64,000 nt of DNA. Source: an uncultured Dehalococcoidia bacterium (GTDB lineage Bacteria > Chloroflexota > Dehalococcoidia > Lucifugimonadales > Lucifugimonadaceae). Position 1 is the first letter of the stretch, and every line of letters starts with the position of its first letter. The notes below the pieces were generated by a model, which was given only the letters and a program-made list of their open reading frames with translations, made no database searches and was not told the DNA's origin. The stretch lies in assembly GCA_958295935.1 (NCBI GenBank), contig OY282385.1, forward strand, positions 2,273,545-2,337,544, in the 5' to 3' direction. The position numbers and the translations under genes were made by a program. This document shows, in pieces, positions 1-8,490 of the stretch.

Positions 1-273
1 CTCATCGAAGCATACCGGGGCACAGTCTCACTGCCCTTCCTGCCCGGCAAGAACCAAAGGATCGCAGTCAAGATAATCGACGACCGAGGCATCGAGAGCC
101 TCAAGGTCATTCAAACACCCCCCGCCGGGAACAGTGCGTCGGTAGGGAAACCAGCGTTGGGACAGATACTCGACGACATGGCCGGCAGTGTCCCGGCCCA
201 AGAATGGGCAAAACTGCCCGAAGACCTCATAGACGATCTCGACCACTACACCGCCGGGGCTGACCGCCCGTGA
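1..273 (+). CDS. 3' end of an unidentified gene (possible methyltransferase tail or antitoxin)
   Basis: An open frame enters from the left edge and ends with TGA at 271-273, leaving 90 residues. The first half (IAVKIIDDRGIESLKVI) resembles, from memory, the C-terminal strand of adenine methyltransferases that travel with Res-type helicases. The last 35 residues (ending EEWAKLPEDLIDDLDHY with Q for the first E) look like the short acidic tails of antitoxins paired with PIN toxins. The stop overlaps the ATG of the next gene by one base (TGATG), so the two are translationally coupled. Position just upstream of a PIN-like gene supports the antitoxin reading for the tail. The N-terminus lies outside the window, so the true domain content is unknown. 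Confidence 0.5.
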   Translation, partial: LIEAYRGTVSLPFLPGKNQRIAVKIIDDRGIESLKVIQTPPAGNSASVGKPALGQILDDMAGSVPAQEWAKLPEDLIDDLDHYTAGADRP

Positions 274-697
274 TGGCTGAGGTGTTCGTCAATACCGCAT
301 ACCTGATCGCCGTCGCGCGAAGAGAAGAAACGACCAGTGGCACGGCCCAGCCATCGCCGCTCGACGAAAACTCCAGGGGATGACTTTCGTCACCACCCAC
401 GAGGCGCTGACGGAATTCCTCACCGCTTTGTCACGAGGAGGCCCTCGTCTACGCACAGAAGCCGCCAAACGAGTAAACCAGATGCTCAGCGCTGCCGACC
501 TGCGGGTTATCCCACAGTCGAGCCAATCCTTCTCCGATGGACTCGCTAGGTACCAAAACCGCCCAGACAAGAAATACAGCCTGCAGGACTGCATCTCCAT
601 GAACGCCATGGAAACACGGGGAATCAAACAGATCCTCACCAGCAACCGCCACTTCCAACAGGAAGGCTTCACTGTCCTGATGACGAGAGGTGAATAA
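273..697 (+). pseudogene. PIN-domain toxin, frameshifted
   Basis: Translation from ATG 273 gives a normal PIN start (MAEVFVNTAYLIAVARR) but runs into TGA at 381. The homologous sequence continues one frame over, from about 325 (NDQWHGPAIAARRKLQG) through THEALTEFLTALSRGG and SLQDCISMNAMETRGI to TAA at 697. The switch falls in a purine run near 318-330 and fits loss of one base. PIN toxins are metal-dependent RNases with four conserved acidic residues. Here two positions are Asn (FVNTAY and LTSNRHF, normally Asp), while the Glu of THEAL and the Asp of LQDC remain. Frameshift plus lost acidic residues point to a dead toxin, although a sequencing error could explain the shift alone. It sits between the partial upstream gene and the Res-type gene. 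Confidence 0.65.
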
Positions 698-705
698 GGC
701 CAGCT

Positions 706-3516
706 ATGGAACAGCCATCCATCGACCAACTAATCATCAACAAACCCTATGAAGAACCCAAAGAATATTGGAAATACAACAGGGATATAAGGGAGTTTTC
801 ACGCACCAAGGGGCGTAGGCCCGCAGGTTACCTCATAGCATCCGATGACTCCAAAACCTTCGACGACCCAGGCGCCTTCGTCGAAATACCCCTGGTCAAT
901 CGAATACGCCCGCGCGTAGAAGCATGGCGTAACGCAGGCTACCCGGGCGTAACCGCCATCACCAAGCGACTCTTGGAGTACTGGAGAGACCCGGAGGAGT
1001 TCGAAAGCCGACGATTCTTCTTCTGTCAACTTGAAGCCGCTGAAACATTCATATGGCTGGCTGAAGCCCCGAATAGTGAGAAAGCAGGTATAGAAATCCC
1101 CGGAGACGGCGGAGACTTCCCGAGACTGTGCGCAAAGATGGGCACCGGAACCGGAAAGACCATCGTCATGGCCATGGTCATAGCCTGGAATATCCTCAAC
1201 AAGACCGCATACCCACAAGACACCCGGTTTGCCAAGAATACACTCATCGTCGTACCAGGACTCACCATCAAAAACCGACTCGCCGTCCTCCAACCGGCAC
1301 ATCCCGAAAACTACTACCAGGCCTTCCGGGTCGTACCCTCGCACCTGTCGGAAAAACTCCGTAAGGGAAAGGTCATAATCCGAAATTGGCATACCCTGAA
1401 CTGGGAAACCGATGAACAGATCGACAAAAAACGGAGTGTCGACAAGCGAGGCGCCAAGAGCGACGAAGCCTATGTAAGAGACGTGCTCCAAGAAATGGCC
1501 AGTACACGCAACCTTCTGGTCATCAACGACGAGGCCCACCACGCATGGAGAGTGCCTGCACAGTCCAAAATCAAAGGTGTCGCCAAAGCAGACCTCGAAG
1601 AAGCCACGAAGTGGATCGGCGGATTGGACCGGATTCACAGAGCCCGAGGAATACTCACGTGCTACGACTTCTCGGCAACACCCTTCACTCCCTCCGGCAA
1701 GAAAAGCTCAGAGGATGCCCTCTTCGACTGGATAGTGAGCGACTTCGGACTCAATGACGCCATCGAGTCCGGACTGGTAAAAACGCCCAGAGTCGTAATA
1801 CGAGACGACGCAGTGCCCGACGCCAAAACCTACAAGTCGCGCCTATACCACATCTACAACGACCCGGAAGTCAAAGACGACCTCAACCGGAAGGCTGAAC
1901 CCAGCCAGCCCTTGCCGGACCTCGTGACCAACGGATACCACCTGCTCGGATATGACTGGAGAGAGACCGCCCGAAACTGGAAGAACAGCGGATTGCAGAC
2001 GCCGCCCGTGATGATCACCGTCGCCAACCGCACCGAAACAGCCGCTAGGGTCAAGCACGCCTTCGACAAGAAAAGAGTCTTCATAGAGGAACTATGCAAT
2101 CCCAAACGCACCCTGCACATAGACTCCCGAGTACTCAAGAAGGCTGAAGAAGCCGAGAAACCCATAGATGAAATTTATGGAGCCCGATGGGACGACTCCG
2201 ATAATGAAACGGCGCCTATGAAACTCACCGCAGACCAGAGGGCTGAACGGCTCAGAGATATCGTAGATACCGTCGGACGACCCGACCAGCCCGGCCAGTG
2301 GATACAGAACGTCATCTCCGTGGGAATGCTGTCCGAGGGATGGGACGCCAAAACCGTCACCCACGTCATGGGACTAAGGGCATTCACCAGCCAATTGCTG
2401 TGTGAGCAGGTGGTTGGACGAGGCCTTCGCCGCACCTCCTACGAGGTGGACCCGAAAACCGGTATGTTCCAACCCGAGTACGTAAATATATTTGGAATAC
2501 CCTTCACCTTCTTGCCCCACGAGTCAGACGACGACGTAGCTCCAAAACCGCCAACCTCGAAAACCGAAATCAAGCCCCTGCCAGAAAAGGCCGAATTTGA
2601 AATCGCGTGGCCCAACATCGTCAGGATCGAGCACGTCTACCGGCCTCGACTCTCCCTTGACTGGAAGAACGTTGAGCCTCTGGAACTTAGCGCTGGAAAA
2701 ACGGCGCAGGTTGCAGAACTTGCTCCCATAATGGACGGAAAGCCTGATCTCTCCCAAGTCCGCAGCATCGACTTGGAACCGTTGGCCAAAGAGTACAGAA
2801 CCCAGAAGATCGTCTTCGAAACCGCCAGGGACGTATTCGACCAGATGCAGCCGACGTGGCCCGGAAGCAGAGAGGCGCTCATTGCACAACTGGTCAGACT
2901 CGTAGAGCAGTTCATACTGTCCGACAAACTGCTCCTCACGCCTCCACTGTTCTATCCGCATGACAGCGCCAGGCGTCTCGTCATCACTTTCAACATGACC
3001 AAAGTCGTGCAACACGTATGGGACGCCATACGCAGGACGAATACCGAACGACTCGAACCGGTGTTCGACCGAGACCACCCCATAGGGTCTACCGGCAACA
3101 TGGCCGCCTGGTACACAGGCAAGCCCTGCCACTTCACCCAGCGCAGCCACGTAAACATGTGCGTCTACGACAGTACGTGGGAAGCCTCGGACGCCTTCCA
3201 GTTGGACCATAGCCCCCTGGTCGATGCCTGGGCAAAGAACGATCACTTGGGATTTGAAGTGCTGTACGTCTATCGAGGAGTGGTAAGGAAGTATCGCCCG
3301 GACTTCTTCATACGTCTGAAGTCAGGCGGCATGCTGATCCTCGAGACCAAAGGAATACAAGACCAACAGAGCCGGGCCAAACGCCGAGCATTGGAACAAT
3401 GGACCGAGGCCGTCAACCAGCATGGAGGCTTTGGGAAATGGTATTCCGACGTTTCCACCCGACCGGGAGACGTCAAGCGCATCCTTGAGAAGCGCCAAAG
3501 CGCCGCCCCCGGTTAG
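706..3516 (+). CDS. Res-type DEAD/DEAH helicase-endonuclease (BPTD_3080-like restriction subunit)
   Basis: A 936-residue superfamily 2 helicase of the restriction type. The Walker A motif GTGTGKT is at residues 146-152 and the DEAH box at 275-278 (NDEAHHAW). Helicase motifs follow, including GMLSEGWDAKTVTHVMG and QVVGRGLRR near 545-590. The C-terminus carries a PD-(D/E)XK nuclease core: PD at 865-866, then ILETKG with E880 and K882. Overall architecture and the opening INKPYEEPKEYW match the type III-like family NCBI calls BPTD_3080 restriction endonucleases (recalled). Such proteins translocate on DNA and cut with a partner methyltransferase. No full methyltransferase precedes it here; one may lie beyond the left edge. 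It starts 8 bases after the PIN remnant stop. All visible motifs are intact. Confidence 0.85.
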   Translation: MEQPSIDQLIINKPYEEPKEYWKYNRDIREFSRTKGRRPAGYLIASDDSKTFDDPGAFVEIPLVNRIRPRVEAWRNAGYPGVTAITKRLLEYWRDPEEFESRRFFFCQLEAAETFIWLAEAPNSEKAGIEIPGDGGDFPRLCAKMGTGTGKTIVMAMVIAWNILNKTAYPQDTRFAKNTLIVVPGLTIKNRLAVLQPAHPENYYQAFRVVPSHLSEKLRKGKVIIRNWHTLNWETDEQIDKKRSVDKRGAKSDEAYVRDVLQEMASTRNLLVINDEAHHAWRVPAQSKIKGVAKADLEEATKWIGGLDRIHRARGILTCYDFSATPFTPSGKKSSEDALFDWIVSDFGLNDAIESGLVKTPRVVIRDDAVPDAKTYKSRLYHIYNDPEVKDDLNRKAEPSQPLPDLVTNGYHLLGYDWRETARNWKNSGLQTPPVMITVANRTETAARVKHAFDKKRVFIEELCNPKRTLHIDSRVLKKAEEAEKPIDEIYGARWDDSDNETAPMKLTADQRAERLRDIVDTVGRPDQPGQWIQNVISVGMLSEGWDAKTVTHVMGLRAFTSQLLCEQVVGRGLRRTSYEVDPKTGMFQPEYVNIFGIPFTFLPHESDDDVAPKPPTSKTEIKPLPEKAEFEIAWPNIVRIEHVYRPRLSLDWKNVEPLELSAGKTAQVAELAPIMDGKPDLSQVRSIDLEPLAKEYRTQKIVFETARDVFDQMQPTWPGSREALIAQLVRLVEQFILSDKLLLTPPLFYPHDSARRLVITFNMTKVVQHVWDAIRRTNTERLEPVFDRDHPIGSTGNMAAWYTGKPCHFTQRSHVNMCVYDSTWEASDAFQLDHSPLVDAWAKNDHLGFEVLYVYRGVVRKYRPDFFIRLKSGGMLILETKGIQDQQSRAKRRALEQWTEAVNQHGGFGKWYSDVSTRPGDVKRILEKRQSAAPG

Positions 3517-3657
3517 ACCGCGTCACAGCCCGCTCAGTACCGCGATTTCCACTCGAAACTCGAATCGACGGCCGCCGTGCCCGACAGGAAACTCATGCGG
3601 GAACCTGCCGAGGCGCCCGTATGAGCGACAGCCTGAGCGGAAAGACCGCCGCACGCC

Positions 3658-4617
3658 TCAGACAGCCACGCGCGGCCTCACCACCGACGAAAAACGTCCC
3701 AGCTGCTCCAAAGCCCCGCTCAGAGTGTCCGACAGAAAGCCCAGCGACAGATGATCCACCCCCGCCTTGGCCAAGGCCGAAATGTCCCCTGCAACGTCGT
3801 CCGCATCACCCGTCAAAAGACGACGGCCCCCGTCCGCACCCCTCTCGGCCCCACTGTCCCGATACCAACCCGCCGAATAGGATAGAGACACCGCATCCGC
3901 ACCCCTCCCGGCCTCCTCCGCGTGCCGCCGGACCACCTCCATCCCCCTACCGATCTGCTCCAGCGTCTCCATCGGGTATCGAGGATTGTTGCCGATCGGA
4001 TACCAGGCGTCTCCCAGCCGCCCCGAGCGGCGCAGAGCGGCAGGACTCTCGCCGCCTATCCATAGGGGCGGGTGCGGCTTCTGAAGCGGTTTGGGTACGA
4101 AGCGCACACCCTGAAACGAAACGTAGTCGCCCAAGAATGACGGGTCATCGCTCGTCCACAACTCCTTGAAAGCGCGGAGATACTCGTCGCTCACCGCTCC
4201 CCGCCTTTCGAAAGGCGGAGCCCCAAGAGCCTCGAACTCCTCCCGCATCCACCCCACGCCGCAACCGGCGATCAGACGCCCGCCGGACAAGACGTCGATA
4301 GAGGCCAACGCCTTCGCAGTGTGTACCGGATTGCGGTGCGGAAGCACCATCACGCTGGTCAGCAACCCGATCCTGGACGTAACCGAAGCCAGAAAGGCTA
4401 CGACCGTCAGCTGCTCCAGGCACTCGCCGGGATCCGCACCCGCGAACTCCCCGGACACGCTGTACGGATAGCGTGAACGGATGTCCGACGGAATGATTAT
4501 GTGGTCGCTAACCCCGATGAAGTCAAATCCCATCTCCTCGCCGTGCCTGGCAAGGGACACGATGGAATCCGCAGCGGAAAGGGGGCCGCGCGTGGGAACG
4601 CTAAAACCGTACTTCAA
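3658..4617 (-). CDS. LLM-class F420/flavin-dependent oxidoreductase
   Basis: A 319-residue luciferase-like monooxygenase (LLM) fold protein of the TIGR03619 type, usually F420-dependent. It shows the TIM-barrel opening YGFSVPTRGP, the segment GFDFIGVSDHI, the strand TSRIGLLTSVMVLPHRNP followed by HTAKALASIDVLSGGR (the cofactor-binding region), GCGVGWMREEFEALG, and PPLWIGGESPAALRR. Length is normal. Its substrate cannot be told from sequence; family members reduce or oxidise diverse small organics with F420 or FMN. It is divergent from a second LLM gene at 4914, with about 300 bases between them. That gap holds no convincing gene. The ORF on the opposite strand over its 3' part is a shadow. 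Confidence 0.9.
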   Translation of the reverse strand: MKYGFSVPTRGPLSAADSIVSLARHGEEMGFDFIGVSDHIIIPSDIRSRYPYSVSGEFAGADPGECLEQLTVVAFLASVTSRIGLLTSVMVLPHRNPVHTAKALASIDVLSGGRLIAGCGVGWMREEFEALGAPPFERRGAVSDEYLRAFKELWTSDDPSFLGDYVSFQGVRFVPKPLQKPHPPLWIGGESPAALRRSGRLGDAWYPIGNNPRYPMETLEQIGRGMEVVRRHAEEAGRGADAVSLSYSAGWYRDSGAERGADGGRRLLTGDADDVAGDISALAKAGVDHLSLGFLSDTLSGALEQLGRFSSVVRPRVAV

Positions 4618-4913
4618 GGAAATGCCTCCAGCCTCCAGTTGGCAAGATCTGCACTGAGGTTAGCGCTTCACGCCGTCAACCTGAAACAACGGGCCGCAAG
4701 TTGGACGGAATTGACGCCCCCCACGGTTGGACGGCAGGAATGCACGAGAGGAACGAAACACCCTCCGCCGTCACTGCCGGCCCTCCCCGACAACCTTGCC
4801 CCGCCCGCCATGGCAACGTTGACCGCCATACCGTAGGGCGCTACGTTCACCTGTACCGCCCCGCCGCCTCATACGAGACGGTGCACTGAACGCCATGTGG
4901 AGGTCTTGACCGC

Positions 4914-6089
4914 TTGAACTTCTCGTTCTTCATGATGCCCCTGCACGTACCGGGAGACAGCCCGTCCCTCGCCTTTCAACGAGACATCGAACTCATCGCA
5001 TACGTCGACCGACTCGGCTTCGATGAATTCTGGATAGGTGAACACCACTCAGCCGGATGGGAAACCATGCCCGCTCCGGAAATGGCCCTCGCAAAGGCAT
5101 CTGCAACCGCACCCAGAATAAAACTCGGCACCTCGGTTATATCCCTCCCCTTCCATCACCCATTCCACGTTGCAGAGCGCATGGCCTTCCTGGACCACCT
5201 CACCCAGGGGAGAGCCATACTCGGCGTTGGACAATCAAACCTCCGACCGGACGTCAAACTCTTCAACATCCCCCCGCAAGACCTGAGACCGATGATGTTC
5301 GAATCCATCGACCTCATCGTCAAATTACTCGAATCCCCCGACCCCCTCTCATATAACGGCCGCTACTGGACCATCAAAGACATGGCCCTCCAATTGCGCT
5401 CATTCCAACAGCCAAGACTGCCCCTCGGCATGGCCACCACAGGCACGCGCGGCAGCATCGAACTGGCAGGCAAGTACAACATGATCCTCCTCTCGCCAGT
5501 CGGCAGAACGCCCCCCGGCGGAGCGCCCCTTGGCGAGAGATGGCAAATCTACGAACAAGCCGCCCTCCGCCACGGACACACCCCAAAGCGGGAAAACTCC
5601 CGAGCCGTCGCATGGTTCCACCTCGCAGACACACGGCGGCAGGCGTGGGAAGACGTGCGAGAAACCGCCATGAGAGACACCCACTACTTCTCTGTAATAG
5701 GCGGAACCGCAGGATACGCCGAACATCCCGGACAGCCTTTCGAGGAATTCACGCTCGAATCGGTGGCAGCGGTAAGGGGATGGGTAATCGGCACGCCTGA
5801 CGACGCCATAGAGGCCATCGAGAACATCGACGAAGAGGCCGGGGGTATAGGCGGCATCATGCTCTCGACTCACGAATGGGCTAACCCGCAAAAGACCAAC
5901 TACAGCCTCGAACTCTTCGCAAGATACGTAATACCCCACTTCCGGGGACACACGCAGGACCTCAAAGCAGCCTGGCGCAGAACCAGGCAAGACGCCGACG
6001 CCGACGCACTGCCCGCCTCAGGATCCGGAGCCGATGACGAATCCCCCTCCTTGCAAGAACACAAGAGCAACGTGTACGTGTCGCGCTAG
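4914..6089 (+). CDS. LLM-class flavin-dependent oxidoreductase
   Basis: A 391-residue bacterial luciferase-family protein. It has FDEFWIGEHHSAGWETMPAPE (split here as FDEFWIGEHH plus SAGWE), a cofactor-site strand RIKLGTSVISLPFHHPF, HVAERMAFLDHLTQGR and a typical LGVGQSN glycine turn. The HH dyad in GEHHS is characteristic of the FMN-dependent, LuxA-like branch. The start is TTG at 4914, with GGAGG at 4899-4903 ten bases upstream. No ATG fits the reading frame nearby. The last 40 residues are acidic and low-complexity, longer than the usual fold. It is divergent from the other LLM gene and upstream of an M20 peptidase; substrate unknown. Confidence 0.88.
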   Translation: MNFSFFMMPLHVPGDSPSLAFQRDIELIAYVDRLGFDEFWIGEHHSAGWETMPAPEMALAKASATAPRIKLGTSVISLPFHHPFHVAERMAFLDHLTQGRAILGVGQSNLRPDVKLFNIPPQDLRPMMFESIDLIVKLLESPDPLSYNGRYWTIKDMALQLRSFQQPRLPLGMATTGTRGSIELAGKYNMILLSPVGRTPPGGAPLGERWQIYEQAALRHGHTPKRENSRAVAWFHLADTRRQAWEDVRETAMRDTHYFSVIGGTAGYAEHPGQPFEEFTLESVAAVRGWVIGTPDDAIEAIENIDEEAGGIGGIMLSTHEWANPQKTNYSLELFARYVIPHFRGHTQDLKAAWRRTRQDADADALPASGSGADDESPSLQEHKSNVYVSR

Positions 6090-6181
6090 CGCACACGATC
6101 GACTGACGACGCCTGCCGCGCATTCACCCCCTGGAACCGCCCTCTTGACCACGCCCGGCAATATCCGCCGCAACACGAAAT

Positions 6182-7552
6182 GTGAGGACGCCCATGCCGT
6201 CGCTTCATGATCTGATGGAACAGGCCGACGCTCTCACCAGGGAGACCGTCGAACTGGAACAAGCTCTCGTTCGCATCCCCTCAGTCAACACCGGAGCCAT
6301 GCCCACCGGAAACGAAACCCTCGTGGCGGAATTCGTCGAGGACTGGCTGGACAACGAGGGCATCGACTCCGAAATACTCGCCAGAGACCCGGACCGAGGC
6401 AACATCGTCGCCGTATACCCCGGTGACCTGCCCAAAACACGACTCATGCTTATGTCCCACACAGACGTCGTACCCGTAGAGGAAGCCGGCAAGTGGCGGC
6501 ATGACCCCTTTGGAGCAGAAATATCCGGAGGCCGCGTTTACGGGCGCGGCGCCTCCGACTGCAAGGCCCTGCTCGCTTCTCAGCTTATGGCCATGGCGAT
6601 ACTGAAGCGAAACGACGTGAGACTACAGCACGGTCTGCGGCTGGTGAGCGGCGCCGATGAAGAGCACGGAGGCCGATGGGGCTTCGGATGGCTCGCAGAA
6701 AACCACCCACAAGCATTGGAATCCGACTTCGCGGTCAACGAGGGCGGCGGAACGCCGATCGAAATCGGAAACTCCCTCATATACGCCCTCGGAACCGGTG
6801 AAAAGGGAAGGATGGAAATACACCTCCGCTTCAAGGGAGACAGCGCCCACGCATCCGTCCCATGGACCGGTACCAACGCCAGCTACTCCCTCGCGAAAGG
6901 CCTCCGGGCAATCGAAGAGTACACGCCGGAACTGAACACCTCCCTGCCCATATTCGAACACCTCTCCGAATTCGCAATCGAGCAGCAGCCCAGCCCCCAA
7001 AACGTCGACGCCATCATCGAGCAGGCAAGCGCCGCCTCCCCAAGGCTAGGCTCCATGCTGAGAGCGCTCTCACGCATGACACTCACCCCTACCATGATCA
7101 GCGGAGGAATCAAGTCCAACAGCGTGCCGGAGGTGTTCGAACTCACCTGCGACGTAAGAACCCTCCCATTTCAGGATGAAGCTTACGTAAGGGCGCAACT
7201 CGATAACCTGCTCGAAGGCATGGAGGACGTGGAGTACGACCTGGACTATATGTCCGTGCCAAACGCCTCCCCGTTCGATACCGAGTTGTCGCAGGCCATA
7301 AGGCGGGCGCAGGCCCTCGCAGTACGCCGGGACGACATCCGATGGGTACCCGCCGTCAGCAACGGATTCACGGACTCCCGATTCACCCGCAACCTCGGCA
7401 TCGTCACGTACGGATTCACCGGCTCACACCCAAGCGACGACCCCATGCTCAGCCGGGCGCACGGCACCGACGAGTCGGTCGGAATAGAAACACTCGTGAG
7501 CTCCACCCGCTGCATGATCGCCCTCGCATGGGAACTCTGCCAAGCGCAGTGA
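6182..7552 (+). CDS. M20-family metallopeptidase (ArgE/DapE/ACY1 type)
   Basis: A 456-residue M20 amidohydrolase/carboxypeptidase. Metal and catalytic signatures are MSHTDVVPVE (His and catalytic Asp), GRGASDCKALLASQL (bridging Asp), ADEEHGGRWG (general base Glu and metal ligand) and the C-terminal HGTDESVG region (metal His). The dimerisation lid domain lies roughly at residues 205-330. The family hydrolyses N-acyl amino acids or dipeptides; specificity cannot be assigned. The start is GTG 6182, with an in-frame ATG at 6194 as an alternative. The gene overlaps the start of the next gene, an AlkD-like repair protein, suggesting cotranscription. Confidence 0.9.
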   Translation: MRTPMPSLHDLMEQADALTRETVELEQALVRIPSVNTGAMPTGNETLVAEFVEDWLDNEGIDSEILARDPDRGNIVAVYPGDLPKTRLMLMSHTDVVPVEEAGKWRHDPFGAEISGGRVYGRGASDCKALLASQLMAMAILKRNDVRLQHGLRLVSGADEEHGGRWGFGWLAENHPQALESDFAVNEGGGTPIEIGNSLIYALGTGEKGRMEIHLRFKGDSAHASVPWTGTNASYSLAKGLRAIEEYTPELNTSLPIFEHLSEFAIEQQPSPQNVDAIIEQASAASPRLGSMLRALSRMTLTPTMISGGIKSNSVPEVFELTCDVRTLPFQDEAYVRAQLDNLLEGMEDVEYDLDYMSVPNASPFDTELSQAIRRAQALAVRRDDIRWVPAVSNGFTDSRFTRNLGIVTYGFTGSHPSDDPMLSRAHGTDESVGIETLVSSTRCMIALAWELCQAQ

Positions 7553-8325
7553 ACCAGGAACCAGGAGAAGAAGCGGTCCGCGCCCCGCTGCATGATCTAT
7601 GCGTAACCCTCCGCGCCTCCGCCAATCCCGAACGCGCCCGTAACGAAAAGCGCTACCTCAAGAGCGACCTGAGATTCATCGGCGTCCCCATTCCCGCTAT
7701 ACGCAAAGCCGTCAAACCGCTCGTCAAGCGAGGCCCGTTGTCAGAGCGGGATGCGCTGCTGCAATTCGTTCAACAGTGCTGGCAAACCGACGTGCACGAA
7801 ATGCGCGCCGCCGCCGTAATAGCCCTACGCGAAACCGCATCCATCCTCGAACCCCGGGACATAGCGCTCATCGAAAACCTCATCCGACGCTCCCTAACCT
7901 GGGCATACGTCGATCCCCTCTCCATCTACTCGGCAGGCTCCCTCGTGGAACGCTTCCCGGAGCTGGTCGCCACCCTCGACCGATGGGCTCTAGACGACGA
8001 CTTCTGGGTCCGCCGATCCGCCATCCTCGCCCTACTGATACCACTGCGCAGAGGCGAAGGCGACTTCGACCGGTTCGCACGTTACGCCGACGAAATGCTC
8101 GAGGAAAGAGAGTTCTTCATACGCAAGGCCATCGGATGGACCCTGCGCGAAATCAGCAAGGAAAGACCCAACCTCATACACCAATGGATAGCCCCCAGAA
8201 CCCACCGCGCATCCGGCGTAACCATGCGAGAAGCAGTCAAGTACCTGCCAGCCAGCCAACGAGACGACCTCATGGCCGCATACAAGCGGAAACGCCCCGC
8301 ACTCGCCAGCTCCCCCTCACCATGA
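7528..8325 (+). CDS. AlkD-like DNA alkylation repair protein
   Basis: A HEAT-like all-helical protein of about 265 residues matching the AlkD family of DNA glycosylases, which excise alkylated bases without flipping them out. Diagnostic stretches are RYLKSDLRFIGVPIPAIRK, a helix with WAYVDPLSIYSAGSLVE, and DDDFWVRRSAILALL, which correspond to the lesion-binding concave surface. The start is uncertain: ATG 7528 lies inside the M20 gene, and a GTG at 7549 would give the classical GTGA overlap with the M20 stop. The stop TGA (8323-8325) lies just inside the first of two 79-bp direct repeats, so whatever inserted downstream did so at the very end of this gene. Confidence 0.85.
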   Translation: MGTLPSAVNQEPGEEAVRAPLHDLCVTLRASANPERARNEKRYLKSDLRFIGVPIPAIRKAVKPLVKRGPLSERDALLQFVQQCWQTDVHEMRAAAVIALRETASILEPRDIALIENLIRRSLTWAYVDPLSIYSAGSLVERFPELVATLDRWALDDDFWVRRSAILALLIPLRRGEGDFDRFARYADEMLEEREFFIRKAIGWTLREISKERPNLIHQWIAPRTHRASGVTMREAVKYLPASQRDDLMAAYKRKRPALASSPSP

Positions 8326-8399
8326 CCCCCGCCAGACCGCGCCTTTCTATCCGGCTCCGTAAGCAAAAACCCCGCCCGGTCAAAGCAGCGGGTGAATCA
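8321..8399. repeat. 79-bp direct repeat, copy 1
   Basis: This segment recurs at 10481-10559, exactly 2160 bases away, with two mismatches (positions 8334 and 8381). It covers the stop codon of the AlkD-like gene and a terminator-like hairpin. Flanking bases differ immediately on both sides. Together the copies bracket the methyltransferase-endonuclease pair. Confidence 0.97.
8365..8393 (-). terminator. terminator-like hairpin in repeat copy 1 (minus strand)
   Basis: Read on the minus strand, CCCGC and GCGGG form a short stem with a 12-base loop, followed by GTTTTT. It is identical in layout to the hairpin in repeat copy 2, which lies just downstream of ilvD. This copy probably moved here with the duplication rather than serving a local minus-strand gene. 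Confidence 0.5.
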
Positions 8400-8490
8400 G
8401 CAGAATGACACCGAGCTACTTGAACCGCGCAGATTCGGGTAACGTTAGCCCTCTTCGTACTGCCGCCTCGAAAGGCGCTTGCAACACTGG

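Noticed and set aside
318-335. Programmed -1 frameshift in the PIN gene
   Set aside because: The purine run does not form a canonical X-XXY-YYZ slippery site in the right frame, and two catalytic positions are also lost.
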